From Tetragonia tetragonoides (lineage: Eukaryota; Streptophyta; Magnoliopsida; Caryophyllales; Aizoaceae), in the NCBI GenBank assembly GCA_038025085.1, contig CM076147.1, positions 7,288,001-7,352,000 of the forward strand: 64,000 nt of DNA, read 5' to 3'. The notes beneath the pieces were generated by a model. That model was not told the origin of the DNA. It ran no database searches and saw nothing but the letters and a program-made list of their open reading frames with translations. A program made the position numbers and the translations under genes. Shown piece by piece: positions 44,819 through 56,799 of this stretch (its first letter is position 1; each line of letters starts with the position of its first letter).

Positions 44819-46436
44819 TAAAGGGAAATTCCACTTCGTACTCCTCTAGTCGTGGCTTTTCCATTTAGTACTCTAAACATGTTCCATAATCAACAAGGTA
44901 CCCTTTTACTCGTAACTTAATTTGGTCCGTCCCTGATATTGTTTGTCCGTTAAATCGCATGTGTTTTACTAAATTACCCCGTATTGAAACACAACAACAT
45001 GTGAACGAAACGACCCACCCACAATTCCCACTTGTTTCATTCTCTCTCTCACACGACTGACCCTCTAGTTAGTTTCCCACTCAAACATTATCTCTCACAG
45101 AAACTACGATTAAACCCTAAAAAATTTGGGTTTGATTTTAATTTGCGTTGCGAAGAAATCATAAAATTGGGGCGTGAAATTACGATTCGGTTGGACGAAA
45201 AAGAATTGAATTACTGAAGAAGGCTGGAAATTATGAGGTATATACGAAAATTAGGGTTTTGCGGTTGCGATTCTATGTTAGATGTAATTTTAAGTAAAGT
45301 GGCAAACTTTGTTATCTTAAATTGTATGTTTTTGATGAATTAAGCATGAAATTACGAATATTGTTGAGATTTGATGGAATGGGTTTATGGGTATTTATAT
45401 TTGCTATGTTCTTATGATTTAGGGTTTCAAATTGTACGAGTAACAAATGGAATGTGTTTAGGGTTTAGTTGTACGTTGTTTTTGATTGTCAATGTTGATT
45501 GAAATAAATTATGGATGTGTTGTATGTTATTCTCTATGTCAAAATTGAGAATTTTGTTTGATTATCACCCATACCCCTGTTTTGTTGTATGTTGTTGGTG
45601 TTTTGTTGGTGAAATACTTGGTTGTTGGGCTGCATAAGTTATAAAAGGACCTTGGTCATGTACTATAAGGCCCAACGCATTACTGTTGATGTAGATGAAT
45701 AAAAGTGTTCTTTGTTGGATATCATAGATGACTTACTGACTAGGGCTAAAGCAAAGGGGATTAAGTTGCCTTTGTATCCTTGTTTAAGCTATATTCATAG
45801 GCAAAAAGTTGTCTATTTGGATGATGATAATGGTTTGATGAAGATGTTTGAGTTGTATAAGCATAAGGTTCTGAATATTTGGGTAGAGGAACTTAAGGAG
45901 CCAAGTAAGATTGGGCAAGATTCAATGAACCTGAGACCATCATTACATGAAGATAGAGATATTGAGGTACCTTATGTACCACCATCAGTTATACCAACAA
46001 ACCCTCCCCCTCCCCCTCCCCCACAAGGAAACCCACAGTCTAAATTGAAGTGGCAAGGAAGGGAGAAACTGTCTTTTAGGAGAAATTTGAGGTCACAAGT
46101 TAAACAAGAGAAATATGTGGCAAAAGCTGTTGTTGATGATGAGAATATTCAGACAATTCAATTTTCTAGGCCGAATATGATTCCATTGTAAAACTTAGTC
46201 CCCCCACTTCCCCAATTATTATTGCAAGTAGAAGAAGCCCTAGGTTTAATTTTCCTACAAGTGTTCCTGCTCCAAAAAGTAAAAAAAAAAAAAAAACAGA
46301 AGAAGTCTGGAAAAATCCTAACAAGTCTTAGAAAGAATCCCTGGTAGAGTACATGTTGCATTTACTGATGGTGACCCTAGTAGATTAAAGCCTTAAAGGT
46401 TGCAGCACAACCAATCCCACCAGCACCACAACTAAT

Positions 46437-48959
46437 TGTAACACCCTCGAATTCGCAACGATTTCTCGGAAACTATCGACGTCGCTATCCTCGATTCGAC
46501 ACCGCTGAACCCTCCCGAACCCGGGGTATGCTACTGCAACATTTATCGCTAAGGAATAAATGCTAAGCAGAAAGGAAAACTAGGTATCAAAGGAAGCATC
46601 TAAACAACTAAACATTAATATCAGAGTTGTCTATCAAGTGAACTTAAGTCCATTAAAGTATTATTACAACTTTGCCTTCAAGGGCACAAACCAAAAATCC
46701 CAATAAACCAAAGTAACCAATAAACAATAGTTCTAAAGGAACAGCCCACATTAACACTTCAAGCTATCCGTTCTCACTCGGCTACACCTGCACTTTGGTT
46801 TCCGTGACGGAAACAAGGTACAGAAGAAAAGAGAAGAAACAAAAGAAAACAAAAATCAGATAAACTGAATAAATGTCGTCCATACCCAGTAAAAACACTT
46901 TCGCAAACCTTACCTGGGTTTTAGAAGAATCATTGAAATTCATTTGCATGCACAAGTAATCATACAATCAAGCACACGCAAACTCGATATTCAATTACAT
47001 GCAATTCTTGCTTTAGTGATCATTCGAACACAAACAGATAAGCCATCTTGATTAGAGAAATAATAGAGCGAATAGAACATCGATTACCCATACTGTTCAT
47101 AGATAGATATAGACATGCCATGGACTTACTCTAGTGTATACTCACACTGCCTCTAACATAATAATCGATATGTAGAGAATTAAACGATGGGGAATGATCC
47201 GTCCCGAACACACTACGAGGTGTCCATAAAAAGTAACTTGGGAATCACGCATCCCTAGATTACATCAATTAGATGAGTCTCGATTGCTCGACTACTCCTA
47301 GGGATCCATTAGGAGTCTTATTCTCATTTAATTCAATTCACATACTTGCATTGATTGACTTAGTGGTACAACGAGACCACGACATACTACTTTATTTCAC
47401 GCTCATGATAATGAATAATAATAACGAAGATAACGACATAAATGCATATTAACAATAGTTATGCTTCATATATGTCTAACGAAATTTCGGCAGCACTTCG
47501 GCAGTAAATCATGATATCCAAACACTACACTTTCACAAATAAACATAGAGATATACTAGTAGGTGCTCATTAGCACTAAATAATAGCCCATTCCAATTAG
47601 CACATATATTATATCATAATAATGTTAGAAATTCACATCGCCATACATGCTCAATAATTAGCATATGAACTAATCAATTAACGAAACTTCATAAATTTGT
47701 CATACTCAATATAATTCATATTTTCAGCGAAGAATATATTTCTAATTCTCATAATTAACGACGATATAATTTAATCATGCTTCGCATATTAAATTCACAA
47801 TAATAATCAATTAGCACATAACACATCAAAATAGTTTTGATGGGGCTTTGGAAAGAGGTAGACACAATCGCTTACCTATCAAACGCTCACTACGCAGTAG
47901 GTAACCTTGCTAATCACAACCCGATCATGCTTGTCCGTTTGGTCCTAATTAAAAATAATTACCGAAACATAATCAGTAAATACGAAAATCCAAACGGTAC
48001 TGAAACTGAAAAATAATATTTTTATTAAATTCCTTGATTTATTCCAACCAATCTAGGCTCTTGAAAATCCGGATTCGGATTCCAAAGGAGAACAGAAAAA
48101 CAAAAACAATTATTGAAAAATATTGAAAATACGAAATTATTAAACGAAACCCTAATCGGTTTTTCGAGTCTAGGCCGTGATACACCAAGCATGGGGACTC
48201 ACGACCTAGCCCATCACCAAGACCACCACCCACCGACCACCATGGTCGACGGTGGCTCGCCGGAGCACCGGCGATGGAGGAGAGAGAGAGAGCGCGAGAG
48301 ATCGCGAGAGAGAGAGAGAGAGGAATTGCGAGAGAGAAAGAGAGAGAGGAATTGCGAGAGAGAAAGAGAGAGAGAGACTGAGAGAGGGAAGAGCGACGGG
48401 GAGGACCCCGCCACGTCGACCACTCGCCGGCGACCACCTAGGCGCGGCGGTGGCGTGACAGTCGCGAACCAGAAAAACTGGTGGCCGGCGACAGCAGGGA
48501 GAGGGAGAGAGAGTGAGTGTGCGGTGGAGAGAGAGAGAGAGAGAGAAGAGAGAATGCTGTGAGAGAGAAGAGAGAGAAAAGTGAGGTTTTTGGCTCAATT
48601 TTGCAAACTGATAAACTGGCCCATCTCTTAGCTTATATAGGTGCCTAGTCAATGAAAGTCAAAACCAACTAGACCTAGGATAAATTTTCTGATTTAATTG
48701 TTAATTAAAACAATTAAAAGCTAATTAAAATCAATTAAAAAAATATGAATAAACCTTATTCATATACAAAACCAATTTAATTAAATCCCTCAATTTGATA
48801 ATTAAAAATCCCGAAATTCCCTTAATAATAATTAATATTATTATGGCTTAATTTGAGCAAATCGAATCGTTAAATAAATATACGATTTAAATCTCCAAAA
48901 CTATTTATAAATGAATTATAAATCGATATTATAATTATAGAAAATATTGGGGTATCACA
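46437..48959 (-). repeat. 3' LTR of the chromovirus (2523 bp)
   Basis: It runs from TGTAACACCC to GGGGTATCACA on the plus strand. It holds a GA-rich tract of about 280 bp at 48275-48570. Compared with the other LTR it has an extra segment at about 46766-47400. Confidence 0.9.
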
Positions 48960-49199
48960 TTCTACCCTCCTTAAAAGAAGTTTCGTCCCGAAACTTGAAA
49001 CATGAAGTAATCACTTCTTAACGACGAAAAAAGTTTACCCATGCGAAGGTATAAAACGGGACGACAATGCAATGCGTGTACTACGGTTGTGATCTACGTC
49101 GATTAGCAATGCAACATGCAACTCGTGCAAAGCGATAAACAAAAGACGAATTTACTAGGTGTGACATTCTACCCTCTTTAAAAAGGGTTTCGTCCCGAA

Positions 49200-50932
49200 A
49201 CTCAAACGGAATTAGTACCTTCGATAAAGAGTTCTGGGTACTTCTCACGCATCATGGATTCAGCTTCCCATGTTGCCTCTTCTTGACCATGATGGGACCA
49301 AATTACTTTCACAATCGGAACAGTCTTTGTTCGAGTCGAGTGTCTTTGCGGTCGGTGATCTTGATTGGACGTTCTTCATACGTCAAACTCTCATCATGTT
49401 CGATCGTTTCAGGCTGAACGACATGAGTTGGATCATTTACGTATCGCTTCAGTTGAGAAACGTGAAGCACATTGTGGACTTTTTCAAGTTCCACAGGCAA
49501 AGCTAAACGATAAGCAACCTCGCTAATCCTTTCTAGGATCTCGTAAGGTCCAATGTAACGAGGACTCAGTTTCCCCTTACGACCAAAACGCAAACGCCCT
49601 TGGTAGGAGATACTGGCAAAAGTATATTGCTTCCCACCTCAAATTCTTCAGGTCGACGACCTCTATCTGCATATGATTCTGGCGATCTTGTGCACTTTGC
49701 ATCTTCGTTTGAATCACCTTCACAATGTCGATAGTCTGCTGGATCATATCAGGACCCAAAACTGCAGTCTCGCTAATGTCGTTCCAACATACAGGCGATC
49801 TACACTTCCTGCCATACAAGGCTTTATATGGTGCTCGATCGATGCTCGAGTGATAGCTGTTGTTGTAAGAAAATTTGATCAATGGAATGTGTTTATCCCA
49901 CGAACCTTGGTATTCGAGGGCACATGCTCGTAGCATATCCTCCACAGTCTGTATCGTTCTTTCCGTCTGGCCATCTGTTGCAGGATGAAAAGCGGTACTA
50001 AACTTCAATTTGCTTCCAAAAGCTTCTTGTAATTTCTGCCAGAAGTGAGAGAGAAATCTCGAGTCTCTATCAGAAACAATATCTTCAGGTATACCATGAA
50101 GTTTCATGACTCCCTTGACGTGCGCGTCAGCCAGCTTCTCCATTTCCCACGTGTCATGCATAGGGATAAATCTCGCAACTTTTGTAAGACGATCTACAAC
50201 GACCCAAATAGCGTTGTTCTTCTTCTGTGTCAAAGGTAAACCCATGACAAAATCCATAGAAATCGAATTCCATTTCCAAGTAGGAACTTCCAGTGATTGT
50301 ACCATTCCGCCCGGTCTTTTGTGCTCGATCTTGACTTTCTGACATGTCAAACACTTCGCTACAAACTCAGCAACTTCTTGTTTCATTCCCTTCCACCAGA
50401 ACACTTGGAGAAGATCTTTGTAAAGCTTGTCTCCACCAGGATGTACAGAATACGGCGTATTATGAGCTTCACCCAGAATCTGACTTTTGATAACTGGGTC
50501 ACTGGGTACGCAAACACGTTCTCGAAATCTCAAAATTCCATCTTGGCCCAAAGTGAAGTCCTCGGACCTACCCTCGTCTTTGTGGTTTAGAATCCGTTGA
50601 AGATCCTCATCACCACTCTGTCTATCTTTAATTTCTTCTAGCAATGTTGGTCGAACAGTCATATGTGCTAAGGTACACTGAACGTCACCTTGGAACACAA
50701 TTTCCACCTCGAGACCTTGCAAGTCACGTATGATCTCCTTAGGAAGCACTAAAGCAGTGTTTAAAGTATGTCGAGTCTTCCTACTCAAAGCATCAGCGAC
50801 TACGTTCGCTTTACCCTCATGGTACTGGATATCGATGTCGTACTCCGTCAAAAGTTCTAGCCATCTCCTCTGGCGCATGTTCAACTCTTTCTGCGTAAAG
50901 ATGTACTTGAGACTCTTGTGATCAGTGAACAT
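49200..50932 (-). pseudogene. Chromovirus RNase H end, integrase and chromodomain
   Basis: The integrase zinc finger ([17 protein letters not shown], then CLTCQKVK) and the DDE core ([39 protein letters not shown]) have all three acidic residues. A frameshift near 49640 separates the C-terminal part (49593-49309, KGKLSPRYIGPYEILERI). A second one near 49335 precedes the chromodomain, read as VKVIWSHHG then EEATWEAESMMREKYP (49310-49220). So both halves of the chromovirus signature survive in different frames. Confidence 0.85.
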
Positions 50933-50962
50933 CTTGACTGCGGAATCATACAGGTAGTGTCG

Positions 50963-51988
50963 TCAAATCTTCAATGCAAATACGACAGTAGCAAGTTCCA
51001 TATCGTGCGTAGGATAGTTATCCTCATGCTTCTTCAGTTGCCGTGAGGCGTAAGCCACGACCTTTCCATGTTGCATCAAAACACACCCTACGTCATGCTT
51101 AGACGCGTCACTGTAGACCTCATATCCTTCTGTTCCTGACAACAATGTCAAAATAGATGCACTCGTAAGACGTTTCTTCAACTCTTGGAAAGCAGTCTCA
51201 CACTTGTCAGACCATACAAACTTTGTCGTTTTCTTCATCAAATTCGTGATTGGTTGTGCAATCTTTGAAAAGCCTTCTACAATTCGTGTACAATATCCAG
51301 CAAGTCCAAGAAAACTCCGAACTTCGGTCACGGTCGTCGGTCTTGGCCAATCTGTAACAGCTCGAAACTTCTCTGGATCTACGGCTACACCATCCTTAGA
51401 CACCACATGTCCTAGGAAAGATACCGTGTCTAACCAAAACTCACACGTAGACAACTTGGAGTAAATTTGATGTCTTCACAGAATCTCCAGAACAGTACGT
51501 AAATGTTGCTCGTGCTCCTCGGCATTCTTCGAGTAAACCAAAATATCATCGATAAAGACTAAAACAAACTGGTCTAGGTAAGGCTGGAACGTACGGTTCA
51601 TCAAGTCCATAAACTTTGCAGGCCCATTCGTCAACCCAAAAGGCATCACAGTGAACTCGTAGTGCCCATACCTCATCCTAAACGCTGTCTTCCCAATATC
51701 AGGCTCAGAAATCCTCAATTGATGGTATCGTGATCGTAAGTCTATCTTTGAGAAAATAGACGCACCACGCAGTTGGTCAAACAGATCGTCAATTCTGGGA
51801 AGTGGGTACCGATTCTTGATCGTGATCTTGTTCAACTCGCGGTAGTCAATGCACAGCCTCATACTACCATCCTTTTTCCGTACAAACAAAACAGGAGCAC
51901 CCCAAGGAGATACACTCGGACGTATGTATCCCTTTTCTAACAAATCCTTTAGCTGTGTTTTCAGTTGCTTCATCTCAGCAGGTGCCAT
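50963..51988 (-). pseudogene. Chromovirus reverse transcriptase and RNase H, stops at two sites
   Basis: The RT begins [17 protein letters not shown] and has [37 protein letters not shown] and the catalytic [13 protein letters not shown] at about 51478 (from CGA by family comparison) interrupts the frame, which continues through the connection domain (SFLGLAGYC) and RNase H ([17 protein letters not shown]). A second TGA near 50963 replaces Trp, and the frame again continues. No frameshift is needed here. Confidence 0.85.
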
Positions 51989-52019
51989 ACGATACGGTGC
52001 TTTCGAAATAGGTCACCTC

Positions 52020-52922
52020 GACAGTTCTTGCCAGCGTGCGTCTTGTTACAGCGAGTACAAGGCTTATTCCTTCTAGCCATTATCGTAGCTCGATGACTAT
52101 TCGAGTCACGATTTCTATTGGCATTGTGGTTCTGACCACCTTGGTAGTTGTTGTTGCCATTAGGCCTGGCCTCTTGTCACCATTGTTCGACTGCGATGGA
52201 TTGCCTTCATCGCGCTTGTTCTTTCCCAAATGCGTGTCACGACGTCCAACAATCCTCTCCTGGATCAGGGCCTTGTCATAAGATTCCTGAAAAGTACTGG
52301 ATTGTCCAGCGACAAAATGTTGAATGTCCCATTTCAGTCCATCCTCAAACCTTTCGACTCGCTCAGCTTCAGTTGTCAGCAGATTGGGAGCGAAAATAGC
52401 AAGCTCGTTGAACTTGGCAGCATACTCGGCCACAGACAGCTTGTCTTGTGTTAGCCCTTCGAACTCACGCTGTTTAAGGCGTCGTAGAGCACTAGGATAA
52501 AATCTAGCACGAATGGATTCCTTAAAACGATCCTAATTATAGTTCGGCGTTGCAAGCAAGTCCGTTCTTACATCGTTCCACCACTTATTGGCTTCACCTT
52601 TTAGGTAGTACATTGCAGAGCTAACCTTCATGTTGTTAGGCCGACTCGTAGCTAGGAACAAATTTTTGAACTCAATGATCCAAGTCTCCAGCTTTGTTGG
52701 ATTGGCACCACCTTCGAATGTAGGAGGTTTAAGAGCATCAAAATCTCGAAAACTACGCGCTGCAGAGGCTTGTGCGGTTTCCATCTCTTCTTGACATGCC
52801 ATTTGTCGTGCCATGATCTCGACCACATCGGTCAGACCATCCTCGAGTCGTGCAATTCTATCGGCGTTGGTTGTCATTTCGCGATTTGAGAATATAAAAG
52901 TAATGGTATGAACACCATTCAC
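52020..52922 (-). pseudogene. Chromovirus gag, one nonsense codon
   Basis: From 52922 it reads a gag core (LKPPTFEGGANPTKLETWI, KGEANKWWNDVR) to a TAG at about 52535, where relatives have Trp. The same frame continues (AEYAAKFNELAIFAP, FEDGLKWDIQHFVAGQ). A further change leads into a zinc-knuckle-like CTRCNKTHAGKNC at about 52050. The normal CCHC spacing is altered. Confidence 0.8.
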
Positions 52923-53575
52923 ACAACTTGCACATCTCGACCCATTAAGGTCTATTTGAGAGAATTAGGTTGTAATTGAAACCTTTCTCTTGACATTTAG
53001 CATATAGCATATAAGTTTCGAAGATCGACCTTACATTGTAGGTCTAAACAACATACTTTCTTTATTGTTCTCAGTTCTCATGCATAATAGTTCGATAGGC
53101 ATATAAAACACCTTAGACACATTGGTCTCACAAGAATAGACAACGATGTTCATAATGCACATAATGAGGCTCCATACTATTTTAGTAGGGCAATAGACAA
53201 TCACACTTAATCATATTGATATGCTTTAGCACTTGGCTCACAAAAGAGTTGATAATGCTCAACAATGATTTTGCCATAAATTTGACATGGATTTCCCATC
53301 ATGTCACGATGATAAGAGATAGCATTCATTCTTTTAGTCAACCATGCAAATATGTGACAACGACAGTGATATAAACAAATCACAACGACTTTCATATAAT
53401 CAAACGAAATAGTTTTGCAATAAGATAGATTGCAAAAGAAATATGAGTCAAAAATATTTGTTGCTTAGGCAACTACACACCACACCAATCTTGACCACGC
53501 AGTGCCATCACAAAAATGGAATAATGTTTCTAAACAAAATGACCAACTCTAGTCAATAAAATAGTTAAACAGCAA

Positions 53576-54556
53576 CTAGGTTTTGCTTCGATCCGGGAGG
53601 TGTATCATCATCGTCGTCCCTCCTTGCTTCACTTCCCTACAAGGTGTGTAAGGATGCTCGTCACCTTTGAACTTCTGAGGCATGAAGCGCCTTCTGAAGT
53701 TGTCCACAAGCTTGCGCTTCTTGGACCAGCAGCTCTCACATATGTCCTTCGGAGCAGGCACCAAGACGTGATTAACCTTCCATTCGAACTCAGACAAGCA
53801 TAACTCATTGCCAACACCCGGAAAATTTAGCGCCCAACGATTGCCTTTGCCGTACTTCTCGTCGTTGATGTAGCCACTCTTCAATACCACATCGTCATAC
53901 TTCTCCTTGAGACCTCTCCAAGGATGCAGGTTGTGTACGCCAGCTAGTAAGAGTTCTACCCGGAAACCTTGGTGTATCCTTGTACGGTTCTCGTATTCGT
54001 AACGCTCGATCGTAGTGAATGCGCGATCGATGTAGGCACGGATGTCATCCAGCTCGACATCAGTGGTAAAGAAAGGCTCCATAGGAGGAGACACATCAGC
54101 AGGAGGCGATGGAGGTACAGAGTTGTTGCCGCTTGCATCACCAATATCCTCTAAGTCTGGCATGCTAGGTGAATCAGGGACTCCAGCTCCATACTCAAAA
54201 CGCATCTCTAGATCCACAGAATTAGGCTCAACGCTTGGCTCATCAACAGGAGCATCGCCAGCCTCAGGTTCGGACTCAGTAGATTCCTCTTCAGAATCAG
54301 GATCCTCATTAGCTTCCAAGTCATGGTCAGGCTCTATTGGAACGTCATCATCACGGTCATCATGCGCGTGTTGATCCACCTCGTGCGCGCCAATGTCTTG
54401 CGCCACAGGGGCAGCCGCGGCTTCGTCACGCTCGTCGTGCGTTGGCTCGCTATCGGAGATGTCTACGTATTCCACCTCGTTCTCGGGTGCAACGATCATC
54501 GCTCGTGGTTTTCTACCTCTAGTCGACTTCATCGCGGTCAATCGAGTAATTGCCAT
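53576..54556 (-). CDS. Extra ORF upstream of gag in the chromovirus, 326 codons, intact
   Basis: This uninterrupted ORF starts about 190 bp after the primer site, on the coding strand of the element. The N-terminal half is very acidic (Asp/Glu/Pro-rich, residues 30-150). The C-terminal half has a basic, Cys-containing segment (CESCWSKKRKLVDNFRRRFM, around residue 275). I recognise no known domain. It is not gag: the gag-like part begins separately at 52922 after about 650 bp with no long ORF. Its integrity in an element whose other genes all carry stops is striking. It could be a captured gene fragment, an additional retrotransposon ORF, or an overlong chance ORF, though 326 codons makes chance unlikely. 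Confidence 0.6.
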   Translation of the reverse strand: MAITRLTAMKSTRGRKPRAMIVAPENEVEYVDISDSEPTHDERDEAAAAPVAQDIGAHEVDQHAHDDRDDDVPIEPDHDLEANEDPDSEEESTESEPEAGDAPVDEPSVEPNSVDLEMRFEYGAGVPDSPSMPDLEDIGDASGNNSVPPSPPADVSPPMEPFFTTDVELDDIRAYIDRAFTTIERYEYENRTRIHQGFRVELLLAGVHNLHPWRGLKEKYDDVVLKSGYINDEKYGKGNRWALNFPGVGNELCLSEFEWKVNHVLVPAPKDICESCWSKKRKLVDNFRRRFMPQKFKGDEHPYTPCREVKQGGTTMMIHLPDRSKT

Positions 54557-54732
54557 CTACAAAAGGGCAATCAAAAAATAAGAATATTTAAATCACAATT
54601 AAGGTGATTTCAAGTAATTCCTAGCTTCTAGGACTACTACGCTCAACGGCTTTAATTACATTTTATTTTTCCCAAAAATGAAACTAATCTTTTATTAATT
54701 CCTTTATTAACATATGCAACCTTTTAAACCTA

Positions 54733-54746
54733 GGGCTCTGATACCA
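54733..54746 (-). other. Primer-binding site, initiator tRNA-Met
   Basis: The minus strand reads TGGTATCAGAGCCC two bases inside the 5' LTR, the usual plant Ty3 primer site complementary to the tRNA-iMet 3' end. Confidence 0.9.
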
Positions 54747-54748
54747 CT

Positions 54749-56799
54749 TGTAACACCCCCGAATTCGCAACGATTTCTCGGGAACTATCGATGTCGCTAT
54801 CCACGACTCAACACCGCTGAACCGTCCCAAACCCGGGGTATGCTACTGCAACATTTATCGCTAAGGAATAAATGCTAAGCAGTTAGAAAAACTAGGTATC
54901 AAAGGAAGCATCTAAACAACTAAACATTAATATCAGAGTTGTTTATCAAGTGCACTTAAGTCTATTAAAGTATTATTACAACTTTGCCTTCACTGGCACA
55001 AACCAAAAATCCCAACAAACCAAAGTAACCAATAAACAATAGTTCGAAAGGAACAGCCCACATTAACACTTCAAGCTCATGATAATGAATAATAATAACG
55101 AGACCACGACATAGTACTTCATTTAATGCTCATGATAATGAATAATAATAACGACGATAACGACATAAATGAATATTAACAATAGTTATGCTTCATATAT
55201 GTCTAACGAAATTTCGGCAGCACTTCGGTAGTAAATCATGATATCCAAAAATTACCCTTTCACAAATAAACATCGAGATATACTAGTAGGTGCTCATTAG
55301 CACTCAATAATAGCCCATTCCAATTAGCACATAAATTATATCATAACAATATTAGAAATTCACATCGCCATACATGCTCGATAATTAGCATATGAACTAA
55401 TTAATTAACGAAACTTCATAAACTTGTCATACTCAATATAATTTATATTTTCAGTGAAGAATATATTTCTAATTCTCATAATTAACGATGATATAATTTA
55501 ATCATGCTTCGCATATTAAATTCACAATAATAATCAATTAGCACATAACACATCAAAATAGTTTTGACGGGGCTTTGGAAATAGGTAGGCACCATCGCTT
55601 ACCTAACAAACACTCACTACGCAGTAGGTAACCTTGCTAATCACAACCCGATCACACTTGTCCGTTTGGTACTATTTAAAAAAATTACCGAGACATAATC
55701 AGTAAATACGAAAATCCAAACGGTACTAAAACTATAAAATAATATTTTTATTAAATTCCTTGATTTATTCTAACCAATCTAGGCTCTTGAAAATCCGGAT
55801 TCGGATTCCAAATGAGTATAGAAAAATAAAAATAATTATTGAAAAATACTGAAAATACGAAATTAATTAAAACGAAATTATTAAACGAACCCTAATCGGT
55901 TTTTCGAGTCTAAGCCGTGATACACCAAGCATGGGGACCCACGACCTAGCCCATCACCAAGACCACCACCCACCGACCACCATGGTCGGCGGTGGCTTGC
56001 CGGAGCACCAGCGATGGAGGAGAGAGAGAGCGCGGAGAGAGAGAGAGAGAGAGAGAGAGGAATTGCGAGTAAGAGAGAGAGAGAGAGCGACTGAGAGAGG
56101 GAGGAGCGACGGGGAGGACCCCGTCACGTCGGCCACTCGTCGGCGACCACCCAGGTGCGGCGGTGGCGCGACAGTCGCGAACCAGAAAAACAGGGGAGGG
56201 GGCGGAACAGAGCACGGGAGAGAGAAAGAGAAGGAGAGAGAAAGAGAGAAAGAGAGAGAGAGAGAGAGAGAAGGGGGATTACCGACAGGGGAGAGGAGGC
56301 CGGTGCTGGGCCTGGTGGCCGGCGACAGCAGGGAGAGGGAGAGAGATTGAGTGTGCGATGGAGAGAGAGAGAGAGAAGAGAGAATGCCATGAGAGAGAAG
56401 AGAGAGAAAAGTGAGGTTTTTGGCTCAGTTTTGCAAACTGATAAACTGGCCCATCTCTTAGCTTATATAGGTGCCTAGTCAATGAAAGTCAAAATCTACT
56501 AGACCTAGGATAAATTTTCTGATTTAATTATTAATTAAAACAATTAAAACTAATTAAAAGCTAATTAAAACCAATTAAAACAATATGAATAAAACTTATT
56601 CATATACAAAACCAATTTAATTAAATCCCTTAATTTGATAATTATAAATCCCGAAATTTTCATAATAATAATTAATATTATTATGGCTTAATTTGAGTAA
56701 ATCGAATCATTAAATAAATATACGATTTAAATCTTCGAAACTATTTATAAATGAATTATAAATCGATATTATAATTATAAAAAATATTGGGGTATCACA
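54749..56799 (-). repeat. 5' LTR of the chromovirus (2051 bp)
   Basis: It has the same ends as the 3' LTR but lacks about 600 bp. It has a small duplicated word GCTCATGATAATGAATAA at 55075 and 55130. Its GA-rich tract (56020-56420) is expanded differently. Many point differences suggest an older insertion than the LTR element at 59.3 kb. Confidence 0.9.

Larger units (their letters stand above)
46437..56799 (-). mobile_element. Ty3/gypsy chromovirus (Tekay-like), 10.36 kb, inserted in the MULE
   Basis: The ends are TG..CA and a 5-bp duplication CTAAT flanks it (46432-46436 and 56800-56804). Coding order on the minus strand is an extra upstream ORF, gag, RT, RNase H, integrase and chromodomain. 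The primer site for initiator Met tRNA and a polypurine stretch (AAGGAGGGTAGAA, at 48972-48960) lie next to the LTRs as expected. It is broken by stops, frameshifts and a deletion at the protease. The chromodomain and integrase features suggest the Tekay (Del) clade; a tree of the RT would be needed to fix the clade. Confidence 0.9.

Noticed and set aside
48206..48652. ORFs of up to 149 codons rich in Arg/Glu or Ser/Leu
   Set aside because: They are translations of the (GA)n tract in the LTR and appear on both strands; the same occurs at 55931-56480.
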